Assembly (NCBI GenBank): GCA_024734495.1
Contig: JALMQS010000088.1
Coordinates: 2,046,001-2,110,000, forward strand
Source of the DNA: Forficula auricularia
Lineage: Eukaryota > Arthropoda > Insecta > Dermaptera > Forficulidae
Direction: 5' to 3'
Length of the DNA stretch: 64,000 bases
Shown: piece after piece, positions 55,275 to 64,000 of the stretch
Position numbering within the stretch: position 1 is the stretch's first letter
Layout: each line of letters opens with the position of its first letter
Position numbers and translations under genes: made by a program
The notes under the pieces: model-generated
Told to the model about the DNA's origin: nothing
The model's input: only the letters and a program-made list of their open reading frames with translations
Database searches by the model: none

Positions 55275-55439
55275 TATATTGAGTTTGTATGAAACCTCTT
55301 TGAGTTTTATTTCATTCACTGTGAAACTACACACCCTTTACTCTATTAACCAAAAAATGTGTTATTTTGAATAAAAAATCGGCCCTAGACAAGTACGGTT
55401 AATGACTAAGGGGGGGGGGGATTTTCCAACGTCCAGCGG

Positions 55440-55740
55440 CCCTTCTTTGTCTCTATTAACTATTAATTCCCAAGATGTTTTTATTGATTCTAATTCAAGA
55501 GAATTTAGAGGGCAAAATACGGTAATTGTTTTGATAAAAAGCGAAAAAATTTAACTTTAACACCGTCGAAAAATCTGAAACGTAACAAAGCTTCCCCCCT
55601 GTGTTCTGAATTTTGGATTTTCATAGAAAAATAAACTATTAAAATTCCAAGATATTTTTATCGATTCTAATACAAGAGGTCAAATATGGTAGGTATTTGT
55701 TTTGATATAAAGCGAAACAATTTAAATATAAATCTCATGT
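55440..55740. repeat. Two direct ~100-bp repeats
   Basis: 55449-55545 and 55633-55735 share CCAAGAT.TTTTTAT.GATTC, TTCAAGAG/TACAAGAG, GTCAAATA/GCAAAATA and TTGTTTTGAT..AAAGCGAAA. The spacer includes TTCCCCCCTGTGTTCTGAAT. Confidence 0.6.
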
Positions 55741-55899
55741 TGAGTTGATTTAATGCAGGTAGTATTATTTCACACGTCTCTGGTCATTCATTATAACAAA
55801 TACATCTTTGTATTTATTTAAAATAAGAGTGTTTCTGGATTTGTCTCTATTATTTATTTATTTAGCGTCTAGCATACACACAAGTTGAGTCATTACAAA

Positions 55900-56017
55900 T
55901 CAAAATAAAAAAATTCCCATTTTCCGGGTTATATATCGAAACTCCCGGTATTTCCTGTTGTTGGAATTCCCAGTTTATTCTCGGTTTTCCCGATTTTCCC
56001 GGTGAGTGGCCACCCTG
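55900..56017 (-). mobile_element. DNA-transposon end with CCGGGAA repeats
   Basis: The minus strand begins CAGGGTGGCCACTCACCGGG and continues with repeated CGGGAAA, ACTGGGAATTCC and ACCGGGAGTTTCG. I recall the CAGGGTGGCCA terminus from hAT-type elements in animals. The other end and target duplication were not found. Confidence 0.5.
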
Positions 56018-56220
56018 TAATTAGATCAAATTGATATTTTTCCAAACTCTTTCATTGAGAAGTTTCGTGCAAAAGTTCAAAATCGGTCAAGCCGTTCCAG
56101 AAATATAAATATTTAGTAAAAAACAAAACAAAATGGTGGATTGCTGGTAAAAGAAGCGTTTCAGGACATTAACTTTTTTCTTTATTTTGACCCATATAAC
56201 CACTTTCTGAACTATTTTCG

Positions 56221-56830
56221 CAGCGCGCAAGTTTGGTCTCCTATTTAGGTCTAGACGCTATTATACTCCCAGTCAACTTCTTACACTGCACAAGGCTCAA
56301 ATTCGTCCCTGTCTCGAATATGCCTCTCATCTTTGAAAGGGGCCCCCAAGCATTCTCTTGCCACACTGCGATTCAGAAGCGAGCAATTAAACTAATAGGA
56401 GACCCGGCCATAACTAACTCACTCGACTCCCTGGCTCACCGAAGAACCGTTTCTGTCCTTTCCCTGTACTACAGATACTATCATGGTGTCTGTTCAGACT
56501 ACCTGAAATCAATTATCCCCCCTAAAGCTCTCTTTACGAGAAACACGCGGTTTTCGAACGCTCAGCACCCCTTCGCTGTCAAAATGGATAAAAATCGTAC
56601 AAGCGCTTTCGCCAACTCTTTTATCCCTAAGACCTCCAAAGACTGGAACTCGCTCCCTGCCACCGTCGTCCCCGCGACTTATAACCTTCAGCTGTTAAGA
56701 CCCGTATCCACAGATACCTTCGATCCCTGCCCAGCCCATAAAATTCCCTCTTCTTCTTTTCACGATGGAGGGGCCAACCCAGGCCTTTAGGGGATGCACC
56801 TTTTTTTCTCATCATTTTCATTAAAAAAAC
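56221..56830 (+). mobile_element. 5'-truncated Jockey-like LINE, C-terminus of ORF2 and 3' UTR
   Basis: Homology starts at GCAGCGCGCAAG. The plus-strand frame reads VSYLGLDAIILP early (shifted), then after an in-frame rearrangement near 56340 AIQKRAIKLIGDPAITNS, LDSLAHRRTVSVLSLYYRYY, SDYLKSIIPPKALFTRNTRF, SNAQHPFAVKMDKNRTSAFA and SFIPKTSKDWNSLPATVVP. A frameshift near 56700 moves the last residues. The 3' UTR has GGCCAACCCAGGCCTTTAGG and ends near CATTTTCATTAAAAAAAC. Same subfamily as 15935-16640, opposite strand. Non-functional fragment. Confidence 0.88.
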
Positions 56831-56899
56831 ATTATAGATATACCCTGTAGATTGAAGATTGTTGTGATCTAAATAAAAATAGTATCAGTGGATGAAAGA

Positions 56900-57200
56900 A
56901 AGCACGTGGAGTGGAGCAGGTGGCTAGAGCTACTGGTGCGCGAGATGTCTATTTTGAAGGTATAGCAAGCACGTGGGGGACGGAGGGGTTGTCCAGACGA
57001 GGGCCGAGAGTTGGCACAGACACCAGACGTCGTAGACACTCCCCCATCCGCGCACCCCCCAAATCGGCTTTATTTAACCCCGCATTCCAGATCACTTCTC
57101 ATCGCACACTCTCATATCCGAAACGACTATTTTCACTTGGAATACCTTGCTCCTCTGCTTTTTTTTCTTGTTCTCTCCGCTCTTCTTGCATCCACCCCTC
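56900..57200 (+). promoter_or_regulatory. GC-richer island with overlapping ORFs
   Basis: GC-rich from 56925 to 57200. Two overlapping plus-strand ORFs (56911-57204, 57011-57238) show no known motif; one has a run RRGPRVGTDTRRRRHSP. CTTTATTTAACCCC at 57068 could act as a TATA-like element about 30 bases before TCACTTCTC. Evidence is weak. Confidence 0.22.
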
Positions 57201-57429
57201 TTAGATCTCAACATTTTGTTTTTAAGAGATATTTATAATTTGTTGTTTTTCCATTTCTTTTTCTACACACATACACACTCTCTCTCTCTCAACTTATGTT
57301 TATAAATAAACAGTTTCAATCAAAAAAATATATACAGGGTATTTCATCGGCCTGTCCTCTCTTTATAACTCTTATATTTTAAGTCAGAGATAAAAACTCT
57401 TCAAATATAATTTATATGATATATTATTG

Positions 57430-57880
57430 TCTATCTACGTACCATATGCATTTGTATGCAGGATGCTCCGTTTAAGCGCAACAATATTTAACTTTATATT
57501 TCTTTATGGGACGCCCTATATATATATTTATTTAATTTGAAAGTAAATTAGATTCCCTTTAAAAAAGTATTAAATAATAAGGGTCTAAAATGATAAATTA
57601 AGAAGTTATTTATCTATATTCGTTGAATGATATTTTTGTATCATGTTATTATTAACAAAGTTATGGAACGAATAAAGGAAAATAACTTCTTAATTTATCA
57701 TTTTAGACCCCTTATTACTTAATAATTTTTTAAAGGGAATCTAATTTACTGTCCAAATAAATAAATATATATAAGGTGCTCCATTAAGAAATATAAAGTT
57801 ACATATTGTTGCGCTTAAACGGAGGACCCTGTTATAAATGCATATGGCACGTAGATAGACAATAATATATCAAATTAATT
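57430..57880. repeat. Inner palindrome 1, ~190-bp arms
   Basis: 57430-57617 is mirrored by 57679-57880: TCTATCTACGTACCATATGC, GTTTAAGCGCAACAATAT, TTTTAGACCC and GAAGTTATTT. The loop carries GATATTTTTGTATCATG. Confidence 0.85.
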
Positions 57881-57982
57881 TAGAATTCCGCGGAGTGAAC
57901 TCGCGAGCAAATCCACTCAACGGAATTTTTAACAAATTATAAGTAAATTTGTTTTTCTAGTATATTTATACAAATATAGAAA

Positions 57983-58305
57983 ATTATCAAATTAATTAAA
58001 TTAATCTTAAGAAATTCAAAGAGAAATTCAAAGATGTTTTTATAAAGCGAAATTTAGAGAATACTTAGCGAGACTACCGGGTGGTCCGGGGTGGGGTATC
58101 ATGCGGGCTATGCGCGGATTGATACCGGGTAACATCCAGATGGACCATATCTTTTTTTCGCTCTCTTGGTTCAGGATGGAGAGTCAGCTGGACCTCAATG
58201 GTTCTTATAAAACGGTAGTCTCGCTAAGTATTCTCTAAATTTCGCTTTATAAAAACATCTTTGAATTTCTCTTTGAATTTCTTAAGATTAATTTAATTAA
58301 TTTAA
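57983..58305. repeat. Inner palindrome 2, ~95-bp arms and a GC-rich loop
   Basis: 57983-58081 and 58213-58305 are almost exact inverted copies (TTTATAAAGCGAAATTTAGA, GAATACTTAGCGAGACTACC). The 130-bp loop is GC-rich and contains GGTATCA..TGATACC, able to form its own hairpin around GCGGGCTATGCGC. The loop is not repeated elsewhere in the window. Confidence 0.85.
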
Positions 58306-58380
58306 TAATATATCATATAAATTATATTTGAAGAGTTTTTCTCTCTGACTACTGAGCGATGAATCACCCTGTATACATAT

Positions 58381-58990
58381 CTATCAAGTCTTGGTTATTG
58401 TATCACCAACTTATATTTACCTTTTTTGAATTTCTTCGTTTGGACATTCTTTCCCAACGACAAATTATTCTTTCTCGTCCACAATCAATGTTTTTATCCG
58501 AATAATAATTAATAAATAATCTCAAGTCATTTATTTTTTTATTCCCATGTTCTCTCATTATCTATTTATCTCTTGGAAATATTATTTTATAAATTTAATT
58601 GAAGTAGATTTATGGTATCTTGTGATTTGTGATTGTAAACACTCTTACTACTGTCTGTCACAAGTGAAGAATTTTTCGTAGAGTGACAAATTTGATTGAA
58701 CGAAAATGGCGGAGAATTCAAAGTAGATATTGTAATATAGTAATTTCGACCCCAACAAATCGTCGTTTGTCTACATTTATCATCATAATAAAATTCATAT
58801 TTCAAGGCTCAGAAAACTTAGGAAGATATTTTTAAGAGATCTAAAACAAGTCATGGGGCCTAGGGCTACAATATATTTCAAATTTTTCGTGCCTCTTTAA
58901 TTAAAAAAAAAAAAAGAGGAATTCATAAAACCAATTATATATTATTATAAAATTAAATTAAATTAACGAACGAAGAAAAGATTTTGGTAT
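58381..58990. other. No gene recognised
   Basis: AT-rich spacer. The 72-codon antisense ORF at 58587-58805 has no features. Confidence 0.4.
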
Positions 58991-59001
58991 TATAGACAAA
59001 A

Positions 59002-59451
59002 GGATCAGCTAAGATTCGAACCTGGGATCTTTGCATATGTACTGCAATGCTTTGTCATAAGAGCTTTAGCCCCTATATCCACTAAGCCAGTGGTTCTTAA
59101 CCTTTTTAAACTTCGACCCAAATTTGAGAAATATGTTAATGTCGCGACCCCCCCCCCCAAAAAAAAATGTAATTACTTTTTGTAGATCATACTTAAGCAA
59201 TTTTCTTCAATTTTAAAATGATGACCTTTTTTAACTCATATTATATATTTTTTTAATTAAGATAAACAAGGGTACTTTTCGATCCAATGAAAAAGTACGT
59301 GATTTTCATATTTTCATTTTTAATTGTAGTGAATAAATCAAAATATATTTTTAAACTTATTGAAAATAAATATTTGTTTAGCGACAGTGCGCGACCCAAA
59401 GAAAATGGTTGCGACCCAAGGTTAAGAACCTCTGCACTAAGCTACTGATCC
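59002..59451 (-). tRNA. tRNA-like gene or pseudogene split by a hAT element
   Basis: Removing the hAT insert (59088-59434) and one target copy gives a minus-strand tRNA-like unit. The acceptor GGATCAG pairs with CTGATCC. The A box is TAGCTTAGTGG and the B box GGTTCGAATCT. An anticodon-like arm has TTGCA/TGCAA closing the 7-nt loop GTACATA (anticodon ACA if read conventionally). A T-arm with one mismatch follows. TTTT directly follows the acceptor, as expected for a Pol III terminator. The unit is ~20 nt too long between D-arm and anticodon arm, so it may be a SINE head or a pseudogene even without the insertion. With it, the A box is separated from the rest by ~350 bp. Confidence 0.55.
59088..59434. 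mobile_element. hAT non-autonomous element, 347 bp, TSD CACTAAGC
   Basis: The ends CAGTGGTTCTTAACC and GGTTAAGAACCTCTG are inverted, followed inward by TTCGACCC and GGGTCGCAACC. CACTAAGC flanks both sides (59080-59087, 59435-59442). The interior is AT-rich with a C run at 59147-59157 and no transposase. Confidence 0.95.
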
Positions 59452-59875
59452 CTGAACCCAAACTAATACCTAATGTGATTGATTGGGAGGCGTTTGAGAA
59501 TAGATTATTATAAAAACTTATAAAATAAAATTAGATTAATTTAGGATATACCAAAAATTGTTTAATATGATAGTAAAATTTATAAATATTTTGCAATAAT
59601 TGAGCTTATTTATGAATTCCAATCTTTTTTCCTCTAGCAATTTTTATCGCAAGTATCAATAAGCTTTTATCAGTTCCGAGGATGAAAATAACTAGGTAAT
59701 GCTGTTGCTTCATCTCTAATCAAATATTAAATATTATGTAATGATAACTTATATAAAAATTAACTTCTGATACGTTAGGTAAAAAGTAAAATCCCTCTGC
59801 ATTCACAACGAACATCTTCCCCTCTAACTTTATTACTTTCATTTACACTCAAAATATTCTCAATTGTTCAAATTA
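59452..59875. other. No gene recognised
   Basis: AT-rich spacer. Confidence 0.4.
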
Positions 59876-59970
59876 TCAATACAACTTCCCCTATCTTCTT
59901 ATCAATCTTGTATTATTAAAAAGAGAAAGAAAAAACTTCTTAATTTTTGAAAAATTTATTATTCTTAAAA

Positions 59971-60004
59971 CACGTTTCGGGCCTAGTCGAACCCATCTTC
60001 AGCT
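59971..60004 (-). ncRNA. Hammerhead ribozyme-like motif, left arm
   Basis: Minus strand: CTGAAGA, TGGGTTCGACTAGGCCC, GAAACGTG. Both core boxes match CUGANGA..GAAA. Stem II pairs GGGTT with GGCCC (two wobbles). Confidence 0.65.
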
Positions 60005-60140
60005 AACATAAAACACTTTTTACTCTACATAATTATTTTATATATTACAACTTTCACAAACTTATCTGAACAAAAGCAAAAAACGAAAAGAAAGACAAAA
60101 AACAATCAATAAACTCAAATGTAATATCTTTGATATTTTT

Positions 60141-60174
60141 CTTGAAGATATGGGTTCGACTAGGCCCGAAACGT
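60141..60174 (+). ncRNA. Hammerhead ribozyme-like motif, right arm (altered)
   Basis: CTTGAAGATATGGGTTCGAC, TAGGCCCGAAACGTG. GAAAC and the stem are kept; the first box reads TTGAAGA and two extra bases (TA) separate it from stem II, so activity is doubtful. Confidence 0.5.
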
Positions 60175-60535
60175 GTTTTATCAATAATACATTTTTCAAA
60201 AATTAAGAATTTTTTCTTTCTTTTTTAAAAATACAAGATTGATAAGAAGAATAGGGGAAGTTATATTATTACTTTACCTATATAAAATAAGTGAAGTAAA
60301 TAGTGGATTAGCGTTTCCAGAATGAACTTATGTATGCGAGAAAAGTTATGTTTGACTCCTTATGTACTGTATTTTTTATTTCAATCACTATTTTTATAAA
60401 CATACTGCAATCAAATAAATTTACTTTCAATTATTTTATTTTAATGTTTGTTTATTATTAATTTCAGGCAACTTTACGTTTTTTAAGTAATGTAATCCTC
60501 TTTAAACTCACTAATTAAATTGAAAGTTTATTTTT

Positions 60536-60596
60536 GCCGAGAGTAGCAGAATTTTTATATATTGAAGGAGACAATAAAGAGTGTGTCTTCTGCTGG
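60536..60596 (+). repeat. GCCGAG stem-loop motif, copy 4
   Basis: GCCGAGAGTAGCAGAA to TCTTCTGCTGG. AGCAGAA (60545-60551) pairs with TTCTGCT (60588-60594). Compared with copy 2 the last pair has changed from G-C to A-T on both sides. An inverted partial copy is at 60723-60760. Confidence 0.75.
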
Positions 60597-60633
60597 AATT
60601 ATAAATTTTTAATTTATTTATAATGAGACTATA

Positions 60634-60658
60634 GTTTCGAGAGCTTTGCCCTCTTCAA
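60634..60658 (-). ncRNA. Hammerhead-like core, left arm
   Basis: Minus strand: TTGAAGA, GGGCAAAGCTCTC, GAAAC. First box has C to T at its first base. Compared with the right arm it has lost three bases, shortening stem II. Confidence 0.5.
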
Positions 60659-60664
60659 TTGTAA

Positions 60665-60692
60665 TTGATGAAGAGGGCAAAATTCTCGAAAC
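60665..60692 (+). ncRNA. Hammerhead-like core, right arm
   Basis: TTGATGA, AGAGGGCAAAATTCTC, GAAAC. The stem GAG/CTC is kept. With the left arm's GCTCTC in place of ATTCTC the stem would be six pairs (one wobble), so each arm keeps a different intact half of the likely ancestral motif. Confidence 0.5.
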
Positions 60693-60926
60693 TATAGTCT
60701 CATTATAAATAAATTAAAAATTTATAATTCCAGCAGAAGACACACTCTTTAATTGTTTCCTTTTAAGCTAAGAAGATTCTATTTGAATTTAATTTATTTT
60801 TGAATAGATTTTTCTTGCAGATTTGTCGATTGCCTATAATTTTATTTGTTAGAGATGATAGTATCCAACTCTATGTGTTCATCTTCAATCTTTTTTCTAT
60901 AATAATAAATATAAATAATAACCTTA

Positions 60927-61240
60927 TTAGATTCTCTTTAGAAATAGATAATCACGGTTTTCAACTGGTCCAAAACTTCCGAATGTTTCGTTTAGAACTC
61001 GCTCTCCAGTCACGGAATTGGGTTGATGGTTTTTTTTTGTTTTATATAACCTGCGGCCATCAGGTAACTGATTGCAGCCAGGAGATTTCACACCCGCCCT
61101 GAGTGCATAAGAGGATGCCGTTGCAACACGAGACCTCTTGGAAACAGGGAAATAGACACCGAGTGGGAGTGGAATGCTCGGTCGGGTTGCGAAAAACACC
61201 TCCTCGTAACCTCGCCAGCCGGTTACGACGGGTATTCAAA
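60927..61240 (-). other. GC-richer block with a 90-codon ORF, unclassified
   Basis: The minus-strand ORF 61199-60927 begins MFFATRPSIPLPLGVYFPVS and includes CNQLPDGRRLYKTKK. The plus strand is open over much of the same block. GC content is raised from 61060 to 61230 (CCTCGCCAGCCGGTTACGAC). It could be the 5' part of a retroelement or a host exon; no motif decides it. Confidence 0.25.
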
Positions 61241-61593
61241 AATTCATATCCAGTCTTTGATTAATAGATGCCAAATAAAGTGAATGGTTTCCCAATTCTT
61301 TGATTTCAATAATCATCACCTGAAAAAGAGACAATTATTTTTAAATCTATTCACCTAGATAGAAATAATTGAGAAAACAAATGGCGAGAGTTTTTTTATT
61401 GTCTATTTCAAATCGCATTCAACGAAATATTGCTGAAGTTATTTAGAAATAATAGCTTATATTTTTGACATTATCTTAGATTAGTTAAGAGATGTCATCC
61501 TTGGCATTTGATTAAATGCAATTATAGAAAAAATCGCACGATTGATTATTTTTTAATAAGATAAATTAAATCAATTTGACTATTCCCCTATTC

Positions 61594-61809
61594 CAGGGTC
61601 GGCACAACCTGCGGCTCGCGGGCCGCATGCGGCTATTTCGATGTGAAGATGCGGCTTTATTTTAAATAAAAAAAAACAAATTTATATATATCTAATCCTA
61701 ATCAAATACCATAATATTGAATTAAATATGTTAGTGGCTCTTTAAAAACTGGAAAATTTTGTAAATTGTAACTTTTGGCTTTTCCGTCTCAAAAGGTTGC
61801 CGACCCCTG
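61594..61809. mobile_element. hAT non-autonomous element, 216 bp, TSD CCCTATTC
   Basis: The ends CAGGGTCGGCACAACC and GGTTGCCGACCCCTG are inverted. CCCTATTC flanks both sides (61586-61593, 61810-61817). Inside, TGCGGCTCGCGGGCCGCATG and GCGGCTATTTCGATG are typical of the CAGGGGTCGGCAACC hAT group known from many animals. No transposase. Confidence 0.95.
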
Positions 61810-61817
61810 CCCTATTC

Positions 61818-63190
61818 TATTAAATTTTATTTTAAGTATTAAATTGCTTCGAATGCACACCTGCTGTTTCCTGAAAATATTTTGACTTAAAAATATGTAA
61901 TTCATGAAAGTAGATTAGTGTCTGAATACTATTTTGGTTGCTATAAAATAGTTTGAGTGACAAAAACTACAAAACCTTTTACGAGTATATCAGAAAGGAG
62001 TCTAATTGAATCGAAAATTTTGAGAAAAAGTAAATTTCAAAAATATCTTTCCTCTCGGATATATCTAGTACCTATGTAACGATAAATCCAAATGATATTT
62101 TTCGAATATTTTATTTTTGTTTATTTTATTTTTTTGTTTCAAAAGAAAAATGTCTTAGTATATATAAATTAAGTATCTAATACAGTAGTGGACTTATTTG
62201 GCCCTAGAAAATAATTAATGGACTGGACGCAATGAATTTATTTTTTGGATGGAGTTCACACTTGCGAGAAAATAAGGCATACCTACCGCCCCCGTTAGGA
62301 TTGACCCCTTAAGGGAAACCTCCCCGTATCCCACCGATTAATTCCGTCACTAAGCTTATATGTATACTTCTAATAAATTAAATCCCATCTCTATAGATCT
62401 TTAAGGTAGGCAACTCATGTCCCATATGCTTTGATGATTGAATTCTAAATACATTATTGACATTGGTTCGGTTATTTTTCACGAATTTAAATACCCCCTT
62501 GTCTTGGTTGAAAATCAAATTACGTGTTTTGTTTCTTTCTTACAGTCAATATGACAAATTGCCATTTCTTAAAGGGACTTTTTTGCTTTCTCTCAGCAAG
62601 GCTGGAATACAATAGAGTCCCTCTTGAAAAACTCAAATGACACGAAGTGCTTCAATGAATTGGGGCTTCTCTTTTAATAAATTACAAAAAAAATTGTGTT
62701 AAGCGTGACGCACGGTTTCTCAAATTCCTCTCTAGCATCTGAAAATAGTGACAATTTTTTTCTACCTGCTCTAATAATTTCAGACATGATTTAGAATTTA
62801 TAAAACAAAAGAAATAAAAACATAAATTAAAAATTATGATCATAATTTTTAGATTTAAATTTCCGCTTATTTAAAAATCCAATCATGATCATAAAATAAA
62901 AGGAAAAAATCCGTCCCAGATACGCGCAGTCGATTGCCTGCCTGCTTTTCTTGCTATTGAAATAGGAATTGTTTTATTCTATTTCGTTTCACCTTTTTTT
63001 TCGTGCTCTCTAAAAAGAACAAAAATAAAATAATTTTTGCTCTCTACACTTGACTAGAGAATTTTTTATCTATTGGATTAACGTATTCTCTTTCAAGAGA
63101 AAGATACAAGATTTCTCAAAAGAGCTTTATTTACGTAGTTAAACGAGGGACCACCCACGGCTTTAAAGAAAGGAGAAAATCTCCAAAGGT
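61818..63190. other. No gene recognised
   Basis: AT-rich, no ORF or repeat of note. Confidence 0.4.
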
Positions 63191-63480
63191 TGTAATTTTG
63201 TTCTCTTGAATGTCCTTCTCCGTTAGTCTTGGATGGATGATCTTAAACGAGGACTCCCTCACAAAGCCCTGTGTTCCTTAGCGGAAGCATCCAGCGGCCA
63301 GGAAGAGAGCGCCAAGCTCTTCTGCGGACCTCGAAGGACCGACCCTCTATCCCGTTGTAGAAGCAATCCTGGCCTCTCTCTTTCCAATTCGCCATCAACA
63401 CTTCCTGATTGTAATTGGACAGTAATTCTCAAGGCTTCTTACATTTTTCCTGCTCTACGTCAATAAACAAGCCTGGCCAA
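63191..63480. other. GC-richer unique block with a 77-codon ORF
   Basis: Plus strand 63233-63466 reads MDDLKRGLPHKALCSLAEAS, then GQEESAKLFCGPRRTDP. It contains the AGCGGAAGCATCCAGCGGCC and GGACCTCGAAGGACCGACCC blocks. Unique in the window. Could be an exon; no splice sites or homology support it. Confidence 0.25.
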
Positions 63481-63775
63481 CTGTATTTAATCGTTCATTT
63501 TTGAAAAACAATAGGTCCGGTTGCTTCACACCCTAGGAAAACAATCATTCCGGTCATGAAATAACAGACCTATTAACTAATATATCCAAATAAAATTGGA
63601 TTAATCTCTAACTGTATATTTTCATTCTCTCTATTATATATACCCAAAAGACACTTAGGAATCGTTTTAAATCGTTTTGTTGAAAATCTTAATATTCCAA
63701 ATCTTACGAATTCTTTTTGTATTTAAACTTTGAAGACTAATAACATTGCTTGGCAAAAATTAAACAAAAATGTGT
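63481..63775. other. No gene recognised
   Basis: AT-rich spacer before the terminal transposon end. Confidence 0.35.
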
Positions 63776-63778
63776 AAG

Positions 63779-64000
63779 GGTCAGTCCATAAATTACGTCA
63801 CACAGTAATGGGAAGGGGGCATCTTAGATTTGTGACAAAATGTGACAGAGAGCCCGGCGATCTAAAAAATTGTGATGTCACAAAAATCAAATTAAAATTT
63901 TATGAAAATTTTCAAATATAATATATAGGGTATAAAAGGATAGTGTGACGACACAATACAGGGGGGCTCAAAGAAAATGTGACATTGTGGAAGGGGGTCT
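63779..64000. mobile_element. Transposon end, GTCAGTCCATAAATTACGTC type, cut by window end
   Basis: GGGTCAGTCCATAAATTACG and TCACACAG, then GGGAAGGGGGCATC, TGTGACAAAATGTGACAG and TTGTGATGTCACAAAA. After ~70 bases the GTGTGACGACACAA..GGGGGGCTC..AAATGTGACATTGTGG block begins, suggesting either the other end or an internal repeat. Same family as 24222-25386. Confidence 0.7.

Larger units (their letters stand above)
55114..55349. mobile_element. Near-perfect palindrome with paired hammerhead motifs
   Basis: Arms 55114-55229 and 55235-55349 mirror each other around TCAATACAGTATTGA: GTTAATAGAGTGAAGGGTGT, CACAGTGAATGAAATAAAAC, CAATATATTTCGG. Each arm contains one complete hammerhead-like core pointing outward. 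The few mismatches show the palindrome is young or recently copied. Confidence 0.88.
57338..58380. mobile_element. Outer foldback with ACAGGGTG.TTCATCG ends, holding two palindromes
   Basis: The left end TATACAGGGTATTTCATCGG, CAAATATAATTTATATGATA and TATTATTG is mirrored at 58307-58378 by ATAATATATCATATAAATTA, TTTGAAGAG, CGATGAATCACCCTGTATAC. Between the ends lie two further, independent palindromes (57430-57880 and 57983-58305), so three inverted structures occupy 1 kb. Confidence 0.8.
59880..60265. mobile_element. Penelope-type palindrome with paired hammerhead motifs
   Basis: Arms 59880-60005 and 60140-60265 mirror each other: ACTTCCCCTATCTTCTTATC, AATTTTTGAAAAAT, AACACGTTTCGGGCCTAGTC. 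The loop of ~135 bp is AT-rich. Each arm has a hammerhead-like core pointing outward. Confidence 0.85.
60519..60763. mobile_element. Palindromic element joining the GCCGAG motif and hammerhead cores
   Basis: It begins ATTGAAAGTTTATTTTTGCC, exactly as the nested insert at 9328. Left arm: GCCGAG motif, ATTATAAATTTTTAATTTAT, GAGACTATAGTTTCGAGAGC. The right arm mirrors these but is cut within the motif at ~60763. The centre is CAATTGTAATTG. No protein. The copy at 9328-9432 is the same element without the hammerhead centre. Confidence 0.82.

Noticed and set aside
60800..61102. 100-codon plus-strand ORF as a gene
   Set aside because: Overlaps an antisense ORF of similar length and begins in AT-rich spacer; no motif seen.
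1..64000. Bacterial or viral genes, operons, rRNA
   Set aside because: No coding density, no ribosome-binding-site pattern and no rRNA sequence; the repeats are animal families. No viral gene was recognised.

Overview
The window is AT-rich eukaryotic DNA that is almost entirely repeats, with introns or intergenic sequence between them. It is not bacterial: there are no operons, no dense ORFs and no rRNA. The repeats are animal retroelement and DNA-transposon families: a Jockey-like LINE, a second LINE ending in an AATAAA-type tail, an RTE-like reverse transcriptase fragment, hAT, pogo/Tc1-mariner and TTAA elements, and hammerhead-bearing Penelope-type fragments. A 61-residue ORF of a kind I remember as common in arthropod genomes also occurs. 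An arthropod is the best guess, and a crustacean such as a caligid copepod would fit, but the sequence alone does not prove it. Nearly all longer ORFs are chance or transposon remnants.

Layout. 1-2.7 kb holds an arm of a foldback element, an old hAT fragment and palindromic repeats ending in GAAGTCGG. 2.8-3.5 kb is a Jockey-like LINE 3' end. 5.8-11.1 kb holds tandem repeats and a foldback copy with a small element nested at its centre. 12.9-15.2 kb is a series of MITEs, one with a tRNA-like interior. 15.9-17.4 kb holds two LINE fragments. 19.7-25.4 kb has large foldbacks and nested hAT elements with clear 8-bp target duplications. 26.3-35.3 kb is the centrepiece: a GAAGTCGG repeat, then copy A of a 2.3-kb unit, a 3.3-kb foldback built of about 119-bp units, a 100-N gap, and copy B of the same unit.

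35.4-51.4 kb carries several GC-richer, unique-looking islands that are the best places for host exons or promoters. The best supported are a three-exon micro-ORF on the minus strand at 40.19-40.47 kb and a GC-rich ORF with a splice donor at 48.0-48.4 kb. None can be assigned a function. The same interval holds a homogeneous 44-bp minisatellite of 15 units. 51.2-51.3 kb has a dense cluster of ACGTG motifs. 55-60.8 kb holds three palindromes with hammerhead-ribozyme-like cores in both arms, a multi-level foldback, and a tRNA-like gene split by a hAT element. The window ends in a hAT element and a GTCAGTCCATAAATTACGTC-type transposon end.

No genes act together in a pathway here. The biology is mobile DNA: nested insertions that give relative ages, palindromes with ribozyme-like cores, and a short conserved stem-loop that accompanies some of those cores.
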